Translations under genes and position numbers: made by a program | The notes under the pieces: generated by a model | What the model was told of the DNA's origin: nothing | The model's input: only the letters and a program-made list of their open reading frames with translations | Databases searched by the model: none | Shown: piece by piece, positions 27,017 to 35,900 of the stretch | Position numbering within the stretch: position 1 is the stretch's first letter | Layout of the letters: each line of letters opens with the position of its first letter | NCBI GenBank assembly: GCA_051655145.1 | Contig: JBOFZK010000052.1 | Coordinates: 1-35,900 of the forward strand | Direction: 5' to 3' | DNA from: UBA710 sp051655145 | GTDB taxonomy: Bacteria > Bacillota_I > Bacilli_A > Mycoplasmatales > Metamycoplasmataceae | DNA: 35,900 bases

Positions 27017-27961
27017 ATGAAAACAAATAATAAAATAATAAAAGAAAATGATATTTTAGATTTTGATTATGTGCTAACTAAAAATGGTGAAATTATTGAA
27101 AATTCAAAATATGAGAACCTTATTGTAGGACAAGAAAATAATGATTTTATAATACCTAATGTTTCTGATTTAATTATCGGAAAAGAAATTTCAAATGATA
27201 AAATAGTTTCTGTAAAATTTAATTCTCAAAACGAAAGCAACTTTGAAAATAAAAACGATGAATATACTTTAACAATGACTATATTAAAACAAGTAGAAAA
27301 TCAAGATTATAAAAATAATAAAAAACCATTTAATGATGAAAATAATGATGATTGAAATCAAGATATGAATGAGTTTGAAGAAAAAGAATCTATTTTTTCT
27401 TTGAAAAATAAAAATTCAAAAAAAGATATAGCAAAGTTAAATAAAGAAATTGATCTTCTTAAAGAAAAAAATAATTCATTAATTCAAGAATATAAAACTC
27501 TTGAAAATACTTTTAAATCTAAAATGCAAGAAGTAGAAACTAAAACAAAAAATAAAATAGAGGAAATTCAATACTTAGAATCAACAAAAGCAAAAAACGC
27601 AATAGAAGAAGCTAAAAAATATTCATTACAAAAATTTGTAGAAGAATTAATTTCTCCATTATTAAATTTAGAAAATGCAATTAATTTTGGTTCTACTAAA
27701 GGAAGCGACGAAGTTCAACAATATACAAAAGGATTTAAATTATTAACAAACCAAATTTTTAATGTTTTAGATGATTTTGGAATTAAAGAAATTGATCCGA
27801 AAGTAGGAAGTGAATTTAATCCTGAACTTCATCATATTTTTGAATTAGAAAATTCAAATGATTTTGATGAAAATCAAATAATAGAAGTTAAAACAAAAGG
27901 TTACGAATTAAATGGTAGAGTAATTAAACCTGCTTTTGTAATAGTTTGTGGAAAAAAATAA
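27017..27961 (+). CDS. grpE: FKBP-like domain fused to nucleotide exchange factor GrpE
   Basis: A 314-aa protein joined through a TGA Trp codon at 27353. Residues about 8-95 look like the FKBP fold of trigger factor: ENDILDFDYVLTKNGEIIEN, then a VGQ...FIIP segment, LIIGKE, VSVKF and a final YTLTMTILKQVE, in the order known for that domain. The usual IPG is IPN, so isomerase activity is doubtful. Residues about 130-195 form the GrpE coiled coil, and the rest is the GrpE head (KEIDPKVGSEFNPELHHIFE, then GYELNGRVIKPAFVIV). GrpE releases ADP from DnaK. The gene heads an operon with gpmI (9-base gap) and pepF. I see no CIRCE heat-shock operator before it. Confidence 0.85.
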
Positions 27962-27970
27962 AGGAATAAT

Positions 27971-29473
27971 ATGAATAAAAAACCAATAGTCTTAATCGTA
28001 ATTGATGGTCTTGGATTAAGAAAAGAAGATCAAGGAAATGCTTTTAATTTAGCAAATACACCAACTTTTAAAAAGTTATTTAATGAATACCCTCATTCAT
28101 TAATTCAAGCATCAGGAGAATTTGTAGGACTTCCTGAAGGTCAGATGGGTAATTCTGAGGTAGGACATTTAAATATAGGAGCAGGACAAGTAGTTTATAC
28201 TGGACTATCATTAATTGGTAAAGCATTAAAGGATGGAGATTTTAAAAAAAATAAATTCTTTTTAGAAGCTGTTAATGATGTAAATAAAAATAATAAAACT
28301 CTTCATTTAATTGGACTTTTATCAGATGGTGGAGTTCATTCGTTAGAAGAACATTTATTTAATCTATTAGATATGGCTCATGAAAATAATGTTAAAAATG
28401 TTTCAGTTCATGTTTTTGGAGATGGAAGAGATGTTGCTCCAAAATCGATTATTGCTTCTCTTGAAAAACTAGAAAAAATAACAAAAAAATATAATTATAA
28501 AATAGCTTCTATTTCTGGAAGATTTTTCTCAATGGATAGAGATAAAATGTTTGATAGAGTTGAAGAAGGTTATAATGCAATTTTAGGAATTTCAGAAAAT
28601 CATTTTACAGACTCAATAGAATATGTAGAAAGTGAATATAAAAATGGAAGAAGTGATGAGTTTTTAAAACCAGCTACTAATCCAGAAGCGAAATTTGTAA
28701 ATGATGGAGATTCAATTATCTTTTTCAATTTTAGACCAGATAGAGCTAGACAACTTTCACATTTATTTATAGGTTCTAATCTTTATGATTTTAAACCTAA
28801 AAAAGAAGTAAAAATTTCTAAATTTGTTTCTATGATGAAATATGAAGGAATTAATTCCTTGATTGCTTTTGAAGAAATGAAAATTTCAAATCCTATTGGA
28901 AAAGTTATTTCTGATGCTGGTTTAAAACAATTAAGAATTGCCGAAACACAAAAATATGCTCACGTAACTTTTTTTATGGATGGTGGAAATGATGTTGTTT
29001 ATCCTAATTCAGAAAGAATTATGATTCCTTCATTAAAAGTTGAATCATATGCTGATGCGCCACAAATGTCAGCTAAAGAAATAACTGATAAACTATTAAC
29101 AATTATGGATGACTTTGATTTTATAATTATGAATTATGCAAATCCAGATATGGTTGGACATACAGGAAATTTAAATTCGACAATAAAAGCTGTTGAAGTT
29201 TTAGATCAACAAATTGGAAGAATAATTGATAAAGTTGAAAAAGATGGAGGAACAGTTTTTATAACAGCTGATCATGGAAATGCAGAAATAACTGAAGATG
29301 AAAATCATAATCCAGCTACAAAACACACAACATCACCAGTTATGCTTATTTCATCTGATAAAAAATTAAAATTAATGGATGGAAAATTAGCCAATATAGC
29401 TCCTACAATCTTAGAATATATCGGAGTTAAAATTCCAAAAGAAATGAATGAAAAATCATTAATTAAACAATAA
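27971..29473 (+). CDS. gpmI: 2,3-bisphosphoglycerate-independent phosphoglycerate mutase
   Basis: A 500-aa, Mn-dependent enzyme interconverting 3- and 2-phosphoglycerate in glycolysis. The two-metal site residues D12 (IVLIVIDGLGL) and the phosphoserine S62 (GQMGNSEVGHLN) are in place. Further metal-site blocks FGDGRDVAP, NYANPDMVGHTGN and TADHGNAE, with the closing HTTSPVM, are intact. The length is normal. The start at 27971 follows AAAGGAATAAT, 9 bases after grpE; pepF follows 10 bases after its stop. No internal TGA codon is needed, so it is open in either code. Confidence 0.97.
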   Translation: MNKKPIVLIVIDGLGLRKEDQGNAFNLANTPTFKKLFNEYPHSLIQASGEFVGLPEGQMGNSEVGHLNIGAGQVVYTGLSLIGKALKDGDFKKNKFFLEAVNDVNKNNKTLHLIGLLSDGGVHSLEEHLFNLLDMAHENNVKNVSVHVFGDGRDVAPKSIIASLEKLEKITKKYNYKIASISGRFFSMDRDKMFDRVEEGYNAILGISENHFTDSIEYVESEYKNGRSDEFLKPATNPEAKFVNDGDSIIFFNFRPDRARQLSHLFIGSNLYDFKPKKEVKISKFVSMMKYEGINSLIAFEEMKISNPIGKVISDAGLKQLRIAETQKYAHVTFFMDGGNDVVYPNSERIMIPSLKVESYADAPQMSAKEITDKLLTIMDDFDFIIMNYANPDMVGHTGNLNSTIKAVEVLDQQIGRIIDKVEKDGGTVFITADHGNAEITEDENHNPATKHTTSPVMLISSDKKLKLMDGKLANIAPTILEYIGVKIPKEMNEKSLIKQ

Positions 29474-29483
29474 GGAAAATTAA

Positions 29484-31307
29484 ATGAAAAAATATAAAAA
29501 ATATGAAGATATTCCTCAAAAATATAGATTCGATTTGGAAGATATTTTAGGTAAAGAAAAAATAGAAGATTTAATTGAAAAATATTTTGTTCTTTTAGAA
29601 AAAGAAATAAAGATTAAAGAATCAAAATATGAATCATCAAAAACATATTTAAAATATTTAAAAGAAAGAGAAGAATTATTTGTTTTAGGAAATAAAATAA
29701 GTAATTATTTATCTAATAATATTTCGATAAATATCGCAGATCAAAAATTTAATAAGATGCAAACTGATTTATATATTAGTCTTAATGAATTTAATAAAAG
29801 ACTTGGTCCTGAAATAAATTTATATTTTAAAAATGAAAAAAAATTAAGAGAATGAATTGAATTAAAAGAATTTGCTAATTATCAAAAAGATATCTTACAT
29901 TCCTTAGAAGAAAAAAAACATAAGTTAAGTGATGCTATTGAAGAATTTATTATAAAAGTTTCAAAAGCTGAAGTAAATACAGAAAAGATTTTTTCTATAT
30001 TATCTGAAACAGAACTTGATTATGGTTATGCCATTTCATCTACTGGTAAAAAAACAAAAATAACTTTACAAAATAGAATGATGTTATTAAAAAATAAAGA
30101 TGAAGAAGTGAGAAAATCTACTTTTATAAATTGAAAAAAAGCTTATATTAAACACAAAAATACTTTTTCATATGTTCTTTACGAACACATGAAAAATATT
30201 TCTGTTTGAGCAAAAGAAAGAAAATATAAATCTACTATTGATTATTTAATAAATAGCGATAAAGTAGATCAAAAATTATTAAAAATTCTTTTTAAAAATG
30301 TTCAAGAAAATAATTACTTATTTCAAAAATATTTCAAATTAAAAAAAGGTTTTTTTGAAAAAACTTATAAGAAAGCTTATAAACCTTGAGATTCTCAAGT
30401 TCCTTTATTAAAAGTAAAAGAAGAATATACTGTTGAGGAAATGCAAGATCTTGTTTTAAAAGCTCTTTATCCTTTAGGTAATGAATATTCATCAGTTGTT
30501 GAATCAATGTATAAAAATAGATGAATAGATTATTATCCTATTCAAAATAAGCGAAGTGGTGCTTATTCAATTGGTGGTTCATATGGACTTAATAAAAAAT
30601 ATATTTTAATGAACTTTGATGGAACACTGCGTTCAGTTTCAACATTAGCACATGAAATAGGGCATTCAATGCATTCTTATTATTCAGATAACAATCAACC
30701 TTATAATTTATCTCAATATCCTATATTCCTAGCTGAAATAGCTTCTATCTTTAATGAACTGATGTTGCAGGATTATTTAATTAATAATTCAACATCAAAG
30801 AAATTTAAATTTAAATTACTTTCAGAAGCGATTGAAGATTTTGAAGGAACAGTTAGAAGACAAACTATTTGAGCTAACTATGAATATGATTTATATAATC
30901 TTTTAGATCAAAATCAATCATTTTCAACTTTTGATCAAATCAAAGAAATATATAATAAAAATTATCAAAAGTATGCCATTAAAAAGAATAACAATTTAAA
31001 AACTGATCTTGAATTAATTGAATCAGTTATAATTCCTCATTTTTATTATGAATATTATGTATATAAATATGCAATTGGTTTTATTGTCGCTAATGCTTTT
31101 TTTCAAAAATATAAATCTGGTGGAAAAGCTGAACTTGAAAATTATATAAATAAATTTTTAAAAATGGGAAATAGCGATTTTCCAATTAATACTCTTAAAA
31201 AAGCAAATATCGATTTAAACGATAGTAATATTTATACAGATGCTTTTAAAGTTTTAGATCAGAAAGTAAAACTATACGAAAAATTAGGAAAAGAATTAAT
31301 TAAGTAA
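29484..31307 (+). CDS. pepF: Oligoendopeptidase F (M3 metallopeptidase)
   Basis: A 607-aa cytosolic zinc peptidase that cleaves imported oligopeptides. The zinc site is H390-EIG-H394 in STLAHEIGHSMHSYYS, with the downstream glutamate in FLAEIASIFNE as third ligand. The N-terminal oligopeptidase domain begins FDLEDILG. Several TGA Trp codons are required to read through; with a standard code it breaks into pieces. The start follows AAGGAAAATTA. It closes the grpE-gpmI-pepF unit. Its last 8 bases overlap the end of the convergent mnmA gene. Confidence 0.95.
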
Positions 31308-32418
31308 TTAATTTTATTTCTTTATTGTTTCAAAAAATTTTATCAATAATTGCTCCAGCAATTAATTTATCATTTTCATAAACAACTACTTGTTGTCCTG
31401 GAGTTATCGCAAGAAAAGGATCATATTCAATTTCTATTTCATTTTCATTTAATATTTTTATTTTAACCTTTACATCATTTTGTCTATATCTAAATTTAGC
31501 TGATAAATTATTTTCATCAAAATCATTTGTAAACAAATTTAAGTTTGTAGCTTTTAATTTATTAGATAAAAGATAAGAATCTTCTGATGAAGCTGCTGCA
31601 TATAATATTTTTTTCTCAATATTTTTAGCTACTAAAAAATAAGGTTGATCAAGCCCACCTAAATTAAGTCCTTTTCTTTGACCGATAGTATAATACATAA
31701 CTCCATTATGCTTTCCAATAATTTTATTAGTTTTAATATCAACAATATTTCCGGGCTGAGCTGGAATATAATTTTCTAAAAACTTATCAAACTTTCTTTC
31801 ACCTATAAAACAAATTCCTGTTGAATCCTTTTTTTGATAAACATTTAGTTTAGCTTCTTCGGCCATTTGTCTAACTTGTTTTTTAGTAAAATTTCCTAAA
31901 GGAAATAATGATTTGGAAACTTGTTCTAAACTTAATTGAGCTAAAAAATATGATTGATCTTTTAAATTATCAATTCCTTTATAAAGTAAATTATCAATTT
32001 TTCTTACATAATGACCTGTTGCTAAAAAATCACATTTTAGTTCGTTAATTACATAATTAAGAAGTCTATCAAATTTAATATATTTATTACAATTTATATC
32101 AGGATTAGGAGTTCTTCCTAATTTATATTCTTCAATAAAATTCATAAAAACATCATCTCAATATTCTTTAATAAAATCAATTCTTTTTATTTCTATTCCT
32201 AAAATTTTAGCTGTTTCTTGAGCATCTTTATAATCTAATTCTTGAGGACAATTTTTATTATTAATATCTTTATTTCCAAAGATATCATTATTTAATGACG
32301 AATCTCAATTTCGCATAAAAACACCAACAACATCATAACCTTCATTTTTAAGTAATAATGCAGTAACGGCCGAATCAACTCCGCCTGAAAGACCAACAGC
32401 AACTTTTATTTTTTTCAT
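31300..32418 (-). CDS. mnmA: tRNA-specific 2-thiouridylase MnmA
   Basis: A 372-aa enzyme that places sulfur on U34 of Glu, Gln and Lys tRNAs. The PP-loop SGGVDSAV lies at residues 11-18. The catalytic cysteines are C110 in NCNKYIKF and C203 in DSTGICFIG. The family blocks ATGHYVR, YFLAQL and MYYTIGQRKGLNLGG are all present. TGA Trp codons occur near the N-terminus and at the C-terminus (31330). The ATG at 32418 has TATAAT 7 bases upstream and no ribosome site, so a leaderless mRNA is likely. The 3' end overlaps pepF by 8 bases on the other strand. Confidence 0.95.
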
Positions 32419-32425
32419 TATATTT

Positions 32426-32431
32426 ATTATA
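32426..32431 (-). promoter_or_regulatory. -10 box of mnmA (leaderless)
   Basis: TATAAT on minus ends 7 bases before the ATG, within the 21-base gap after dnaI. Confidence 0.5.
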
Positions 32432-32439
32432 ATAAATTA

Positions 32440-33270
32440 TTACCTTAAATTAATAATTGTTGGGCATAGTTTAGAAATATTTGAAAAAAGAATTTTTAAT
32501 CTTTCTCTTGTTATTATTTTTTTATATGATTCATAAAAATCTAATTCTAATTTATCAGGAGGAAAATCAGAATTAAAAATAGTTAATTTACCATTATTTA
32601 ATCGATAATTAATAATAGGAATAAAAATATTAGTTAGGAATCATTCAGACATTTTTTCCGTCCCTATTGAATCAATTATTAATACATCAATATTTTCTAA
32701 TTCTTTTTTATATTCAAAATGATTATTACTTGTATTAAATTTAGAAACTATAAAAAAATTTAAATCACTTAAATTAAAATAAGAAACTGTCTTTTTTTCA
32801 CTAAAAGATATGAATAAATTACAAAAAGCGGAACAAAAAAAAGCTTTATCTATATTTGATTTTCCATATAAATATAGACCTTTTAAAGGTAATTTATTTT
32901 TTATGTTATACACGGTTTCTCTAACATATAAAGAAAGTTCAATAAATTTTTTTTCACTTTTATTAACTAAAAAATCAGGACTAAATTCAGAGTTTTCATT
33001 AATTAAAGAAATTTCTTTGAAAAGAATTTTCTTTTCCTTAGAAATAGAATTAGTTGTTTTTTTTGATGGTTTTAAAGATTTAATTATCGTTCCATTTTCA
33101 AGAACAGATATTTCTGTTGTAAAAGCACTTTCATTTTCTTCTTCATCAATAATTTGTAAAAAATAAGAAAAAGCTTCTTTTATCTGATTTTTATCTAATT
33201 TCTTTTCTTTAATTATTTCTTTAATTTTAGGGTGACTTATAACTTTTTTATAATCTTTTGAATTCTCCAT
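32440..33270 (-). CDS. dnaI: DnaI-like helicase loader with degenerate ATPase motifs
   Basis: A 276-aa AAA+ protein of the primosomal DnaI family, expected to load the replicative helicase. The fold is recognisable: KGLYLYGK at the P-loop, IDVLIIDSIGTEKMSEW at Walker B, a sensor-1 region (FNSDFPPDKL) and the final RERLKIL. The ATPase motifs are damaged: the P-loop reads GKSNIDKA where DnaI has GPFGVGKT, Walker B DD is DS, and the sensor-1 Asn is replaced. A TGA Trp codon at 32641 must be read. It starts 3 bases after dnaB ends. It may act as a structural adaptor without ATP hydrolysis. Family assignment rests on motifs and on the dnaB neighbour. Confidence 0.78.
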
Positions 33271-33273
33271 AAA

Positions 33274-34230
33274 TTAATTTAGTCCTTTTAAGTCCTCAAT
33301 TAAATCAAAAATATCAACATCCTCTGTTATTGATGTTACTGGCTCTTCATTTTTTTTATAACGATTGTTATTATTATTAATAATTAATTCATTATCTCAA
33401 ATATTTTCAAAAGGATCAAAACTATTATTTTTTCTAATTGAAAAATTTAACTCTCTTTCTACATCATTAAAGGAAATAATATCTTTTTCATAAAAATCCT
33501 GTGCTATTTTTTTAATAAAATTAATTACTAATCGATTATTTTTAGTAAATGAATATTTAATTAATTCATTAATTGCTTTATCTGAAAAACCTAATGATGA
33601 ACAAAAAGTTATCATATTTCTTTCATTAGAACTAGCATTATTTTTTGATATATATTTAATAAATAAAACAGATGGGTATTTTTCAATAGCTTGAGATAAA
33701 GAAATATTCATATCTATTTCTATTTCTCCTGTATTCGAAATTTCTGTTGAAACTTCATTAATATCAAAAAAATCAGAATATTTTTTAGTAGTTTCTATAT
33801 AAGAGTCTTTATTATTAACTTTATTTTTAAATAATAAATATAATTTTTCTAAACCAATTGATCCTATTCTTTTAACTAATTGAAATTTTAAAAATTTATT
33901 ATTTAAAAACTTTTCAAAAGAAAGAGGTTTTAAAAGACAAAGAATAGAATTTCCTGTCTCTTCAGAAATAAAGGTTCTTATAAGACCTAATCCTTCTAAT
34001 TTTTGTCTAGCTTCTACAAAATCATCTAATGTAATGGAAAGAGAGGTTTCTAATTCACTTAAATTAAAAGAAGCGTTAAATTGTAATTGATTGTTTAGTT
34101 GATCAATTAAATATGTATAAATTGCAAAGGAATTAGGCCCTAGTATAGGTAAATATAATTTTTTAAATAATAAAAGGTCAAAATTATTAATTTCTTTCCT
34201 TTTTTCTAGTAAAAAAATGTTATTTTTCAT
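33274..34230 (-). CDS. dnaB: DnaB/DnaD-type replication initiation protein
   Basis: A 318-aa protein like the Gram-positive primosomal DnaB, which brings the helicase loader to DNA; it is not the replicative helicase. The N-terminal winged-helix-like part (FKKLYLPILGPNSFAIYTYL, then LEGLGLIRTF) fits the DnaB/DnaD DDBH1 domain, and the C-terminal part (FCSSLGFSDKAINELIKYSF) the DDBH2 region. The ATG at 34230 is 12 bases after AAAGGAG; a TTG 12 bases upstream is in frame but touches the ribosome site, so ATG is preferred. TGA Trp near the C-terminus is required. dnaI follows after 3 bases. Confidence 0.82.
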
Positions 34231-34301
34231 AGAACTAATCAACTCCTTTATTTTTTGTAATCAAAGCAACTAAACTAATAATAACAAATTTAAATATAGG
34301 G

Positions 34302-34847
34302 TTAAAAATTTAATAAAATTTCTGAGATAGAGTTGTATTTTTCCACATAGTTATCAACATTTTTTGGCCTTAAATGCTCTTTATTTATAACAATTAATGC
34401 CTTTTTTGTTAAGTTATCAACATTTCTCCTAGAAAAATATAATTCTCTTTTTTGTTCATCAATTTCTAATTCAATTACTCTTTTAAATAAAGAAAAAAAG
34501 TTAATTTTCTTATTAAAAAGAACAGGAATTTCTACAAAATCATAACCTTTTTTAGATAAATGATTAAATATGTATGGAAAAACTATTTCCTCTATCTTTT
34601 TAGCGCTATTTTCCCTTATTATTAGCTTTTTTAACTCTGTTTTATCAATTATTCCTCTTTTAGCTATTTGAGAACCTAATTTCTTTTTTATTTCAAAATA
34701 ACAAGGATGAGGAAAAGAATAAAATTTTTTAACTAATAAATCACAATTTAGGACTTTATAACCCTTTTTATGAAGTTGGTTTAATAAAAATGTTTTTCCT
34801 GAAGCTGGTTTTCCGATAATTGCGATTTGCAAAAAGTCTTTTTTCAT
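34302..34847 (-). CDS. coaE: Dephospho-CoA kinase
   Basis: A 181-aa P-loop kinase for the last step of coenzyme A synthesis, dephospho-CoA to CoA. The P-loop GKPASGKT is at residues 12-19, followed by the NCDLLVKKFY segment (usually DAD near the substrate) and the late block ELYFSRRNVDNLTKKAL, which matches the R-xx-Q/N-D LID region. It is somewhat short and divergent, as in other mollicutes. The start is 10 bases after the metG stop with no strong ribosome site, and dnaB follows after about 70 bases. The neighbourhood coaE-dnaB-dnaI is typical of low-GC Gram-positives and supports the call. Confidence 0.83.
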   Translation of the reverse strand: MKKDFLQIAIIGKPASGKTFLLNQLHKKGYKVLNCDLLVKKFYSFPHPCYFEIKKKLGSQIAKRGIIDKTELKKLIIRENSAKKIEEIVFPYIFNHLSKKGYDFVEIPVLFNKKINFFSLFKRVIELEIDEQKRELYFSRRNVDNLTKKALIVINKEHLRPKNVDNYVEKYNSISEILLNF

Positions 34848-34857
34848 ATTATTTTAA

Positions 34858-35900
34858 TTATTCATTTCTTCTTGGGAAAATAATTACATTATCATTTACC
34901 TGAATATTATTAAATTTTTCAAAATTATCAAATTCATCAAAATTTAAATCTTGATTAATATTTAAAATTTCTTTTATTTTAATTGTTGTTTTAGGCATAA
35001 CTATTTCTACACAAGTAATAATTGCATAAACAGAATTTAAAATCATATTAAGAACTGTTTCTAGTCTTTCAAGCTTATTAGTTAGTAATCAAGGAGTTGT
35101 AAGATCTATATATTTATTAGTAGAAGAACATAGATTAATCATTTCCTTAAATGCTTTATCGATGTTAAATGAATCGAATTTGGAAATAAAGTCTTTTTTA
35201 AAAGCAATTATTTTGTTTTGTAAAACTAGATCAACTTCTTCTAAATTGGTTTTATTGTATTTAACTGGCTTTGAAAAACTATTTTTAATCATTTTAGTTG
35301 TTCTGGAAATTAAGTTTCCTAAATTGTTTACTAAAAAAGAATTATATAAATTTAAAAGTTCTTTTTTATCAAAATTAGAGTCTTCAAAAATATTCATAGA
35401 TGACATTAAATATAATTTAAGAATTTCAGGGTTGAATTGATTACAAAGTTCTAGAGGATCAATTACATTTCCTAATGATTTAGACATTTTTCTTCCGATT
35501 TCATCATTTATTAAACCATGAGTAATAATTTTTGTTGGTAATTTAATATCTAATGATTTTAGAAAAATAGGTCAATAAATACAGTGGAATCTGGTTATTT
35601 CTTTTCCGATAATATGAACTCTTTCTGTTCCCTTATCTCAAAAAGTATCATATTTGTTATTTTCATTTTTTTCTAAATCATAATCAAGAATAGAAATATA
35701 AGAAAATAGGGCATCTAATCAGACATAAATAATATCTTTTTCTTTTGGATCAATTTCAATTCCTCATGAAAATGAACATCTTGTAACTGATAAATCTTTT
35801 AATCCGTTATCAATGAAATTTTTTTTTATTTCCAGTCAGATTTTATTATTAGGAATAAAATCAGGATTTTCTTCATTATATTCAACTAATCATTTTTCAA
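34858..35900 (-). CDS. metG: Methionyl-tRNA synthetase (5' end outside window)
   Basis: The C-terminal two thirds of a class I aminoacyl-tRNA synthetase charging Met tRNAs. Visible are YVWLDALFSYIS, the HIIGKEITRFHCIYWP strand-helix block, and the KMSKS loop (GRKMSKSLGNVIDP) near 35470-35490, followed by the anticodon-binding helical domain. The protein ends soon after that domain, so the extra C-terminal tRNA-binding domain of some bacterial MetG is absent. Several Trp codons are TGA. The start lies beyond the right edge. It probably leads the metG-coaE-dnaB-dnaI unit. Confidence 0.95.

Noticed and set aside
27365..27961. A separate 198-aa GrpE starting at 27365
   Set aside because: The preceding frame joins it through a TGA Trp codon, no ribosome site precedes 27365, and the only promoter lies before 27017.

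Overview
The window is very AT-rich, and TGA has to be read as tryptophan: many genes are open only when TGA is sense, and conserved Trp positions (for example in the tyrosine decarboxylase and the tyrosine recombinase) fall on TGA. This is genetic code 4, so a mollicute. A lactate dehydrogenase, a long tandem-repeat variable-type lipoprotein, a single-segment CdaM-type cyclase and a GrpE with an extra N-terminal domain suggest a Mycoplasma of the broad Hominis-type groups. The species is not determined. All gene ends below use code 4. No gene-free stretch exceeds about 210 bases.

Region 1 (1-8271, + strand) is the accessory part. A six-segment K+ channel, cut by the left edge, is followed by a three-gene cluster with its own extended -10 promoter: amino-acid permease, tyrosine decarboxylase (624 aa, very similar to the enterococcal/lactobacillar enzyme) and a second amino-acid permease. 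This looks like a complete precursor/product exchange system: amino acid in, decarboxylation consuming a proton, amine out. It would raise pH and membrane potential. An ABC exporter pair follows from its own promoter. Region 2 (8301-9066, - strand) is an eight-tRNA array (transcribed Pro-Ala-Met-Ile2-Ser-fMet-Asp-Phe) with a terminator.

Region 3 (9146-14950) holds gyrA-tsaB-tsaD on the minus strand, rpsT on plus, then nusB with an overlapping unknown gene, and a tiny nine-cysteine protein on plus. Region 4 (14925-21082, minus) holds rnpB preceded by a small CxxC membrane protein, a tyrosine recombinase, and a 1531-aa lipoprotein built of about 17 repeats. Region 5 (21198-25053, minus) holds a Lys-rich membrane-anchored protein, the c-di-AMP synthase cdaM, mgtE (with a frameshift in an A8 run) and tRNA-Ser as one likely transcript, then tRNA-Leu.

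Region 6 (25119-35900) is housekeeping: ldh (+); fmt (-); a FKBP-like/GrpE fusion, gpmI and pepF as a plus operon; and on minus metG-coaE-dnaB-dnaI, then mnmA. Several first-of-unit genes have a TATAAT box only 6-9 bases before the start codon and no Shine-Dalgarno sequence, so leaderless or nearly leaderless mRNAs seem common here, while internal genes often carry AAGGAG-type sites.

The most interesting items are the tyrosine decarboxylase module in a mollicute, the nine-cysteine mini-protein, the FKBP-GrpE fusion, the mgtE frameshift, and a DnaI homologue with a ruined P-loop.
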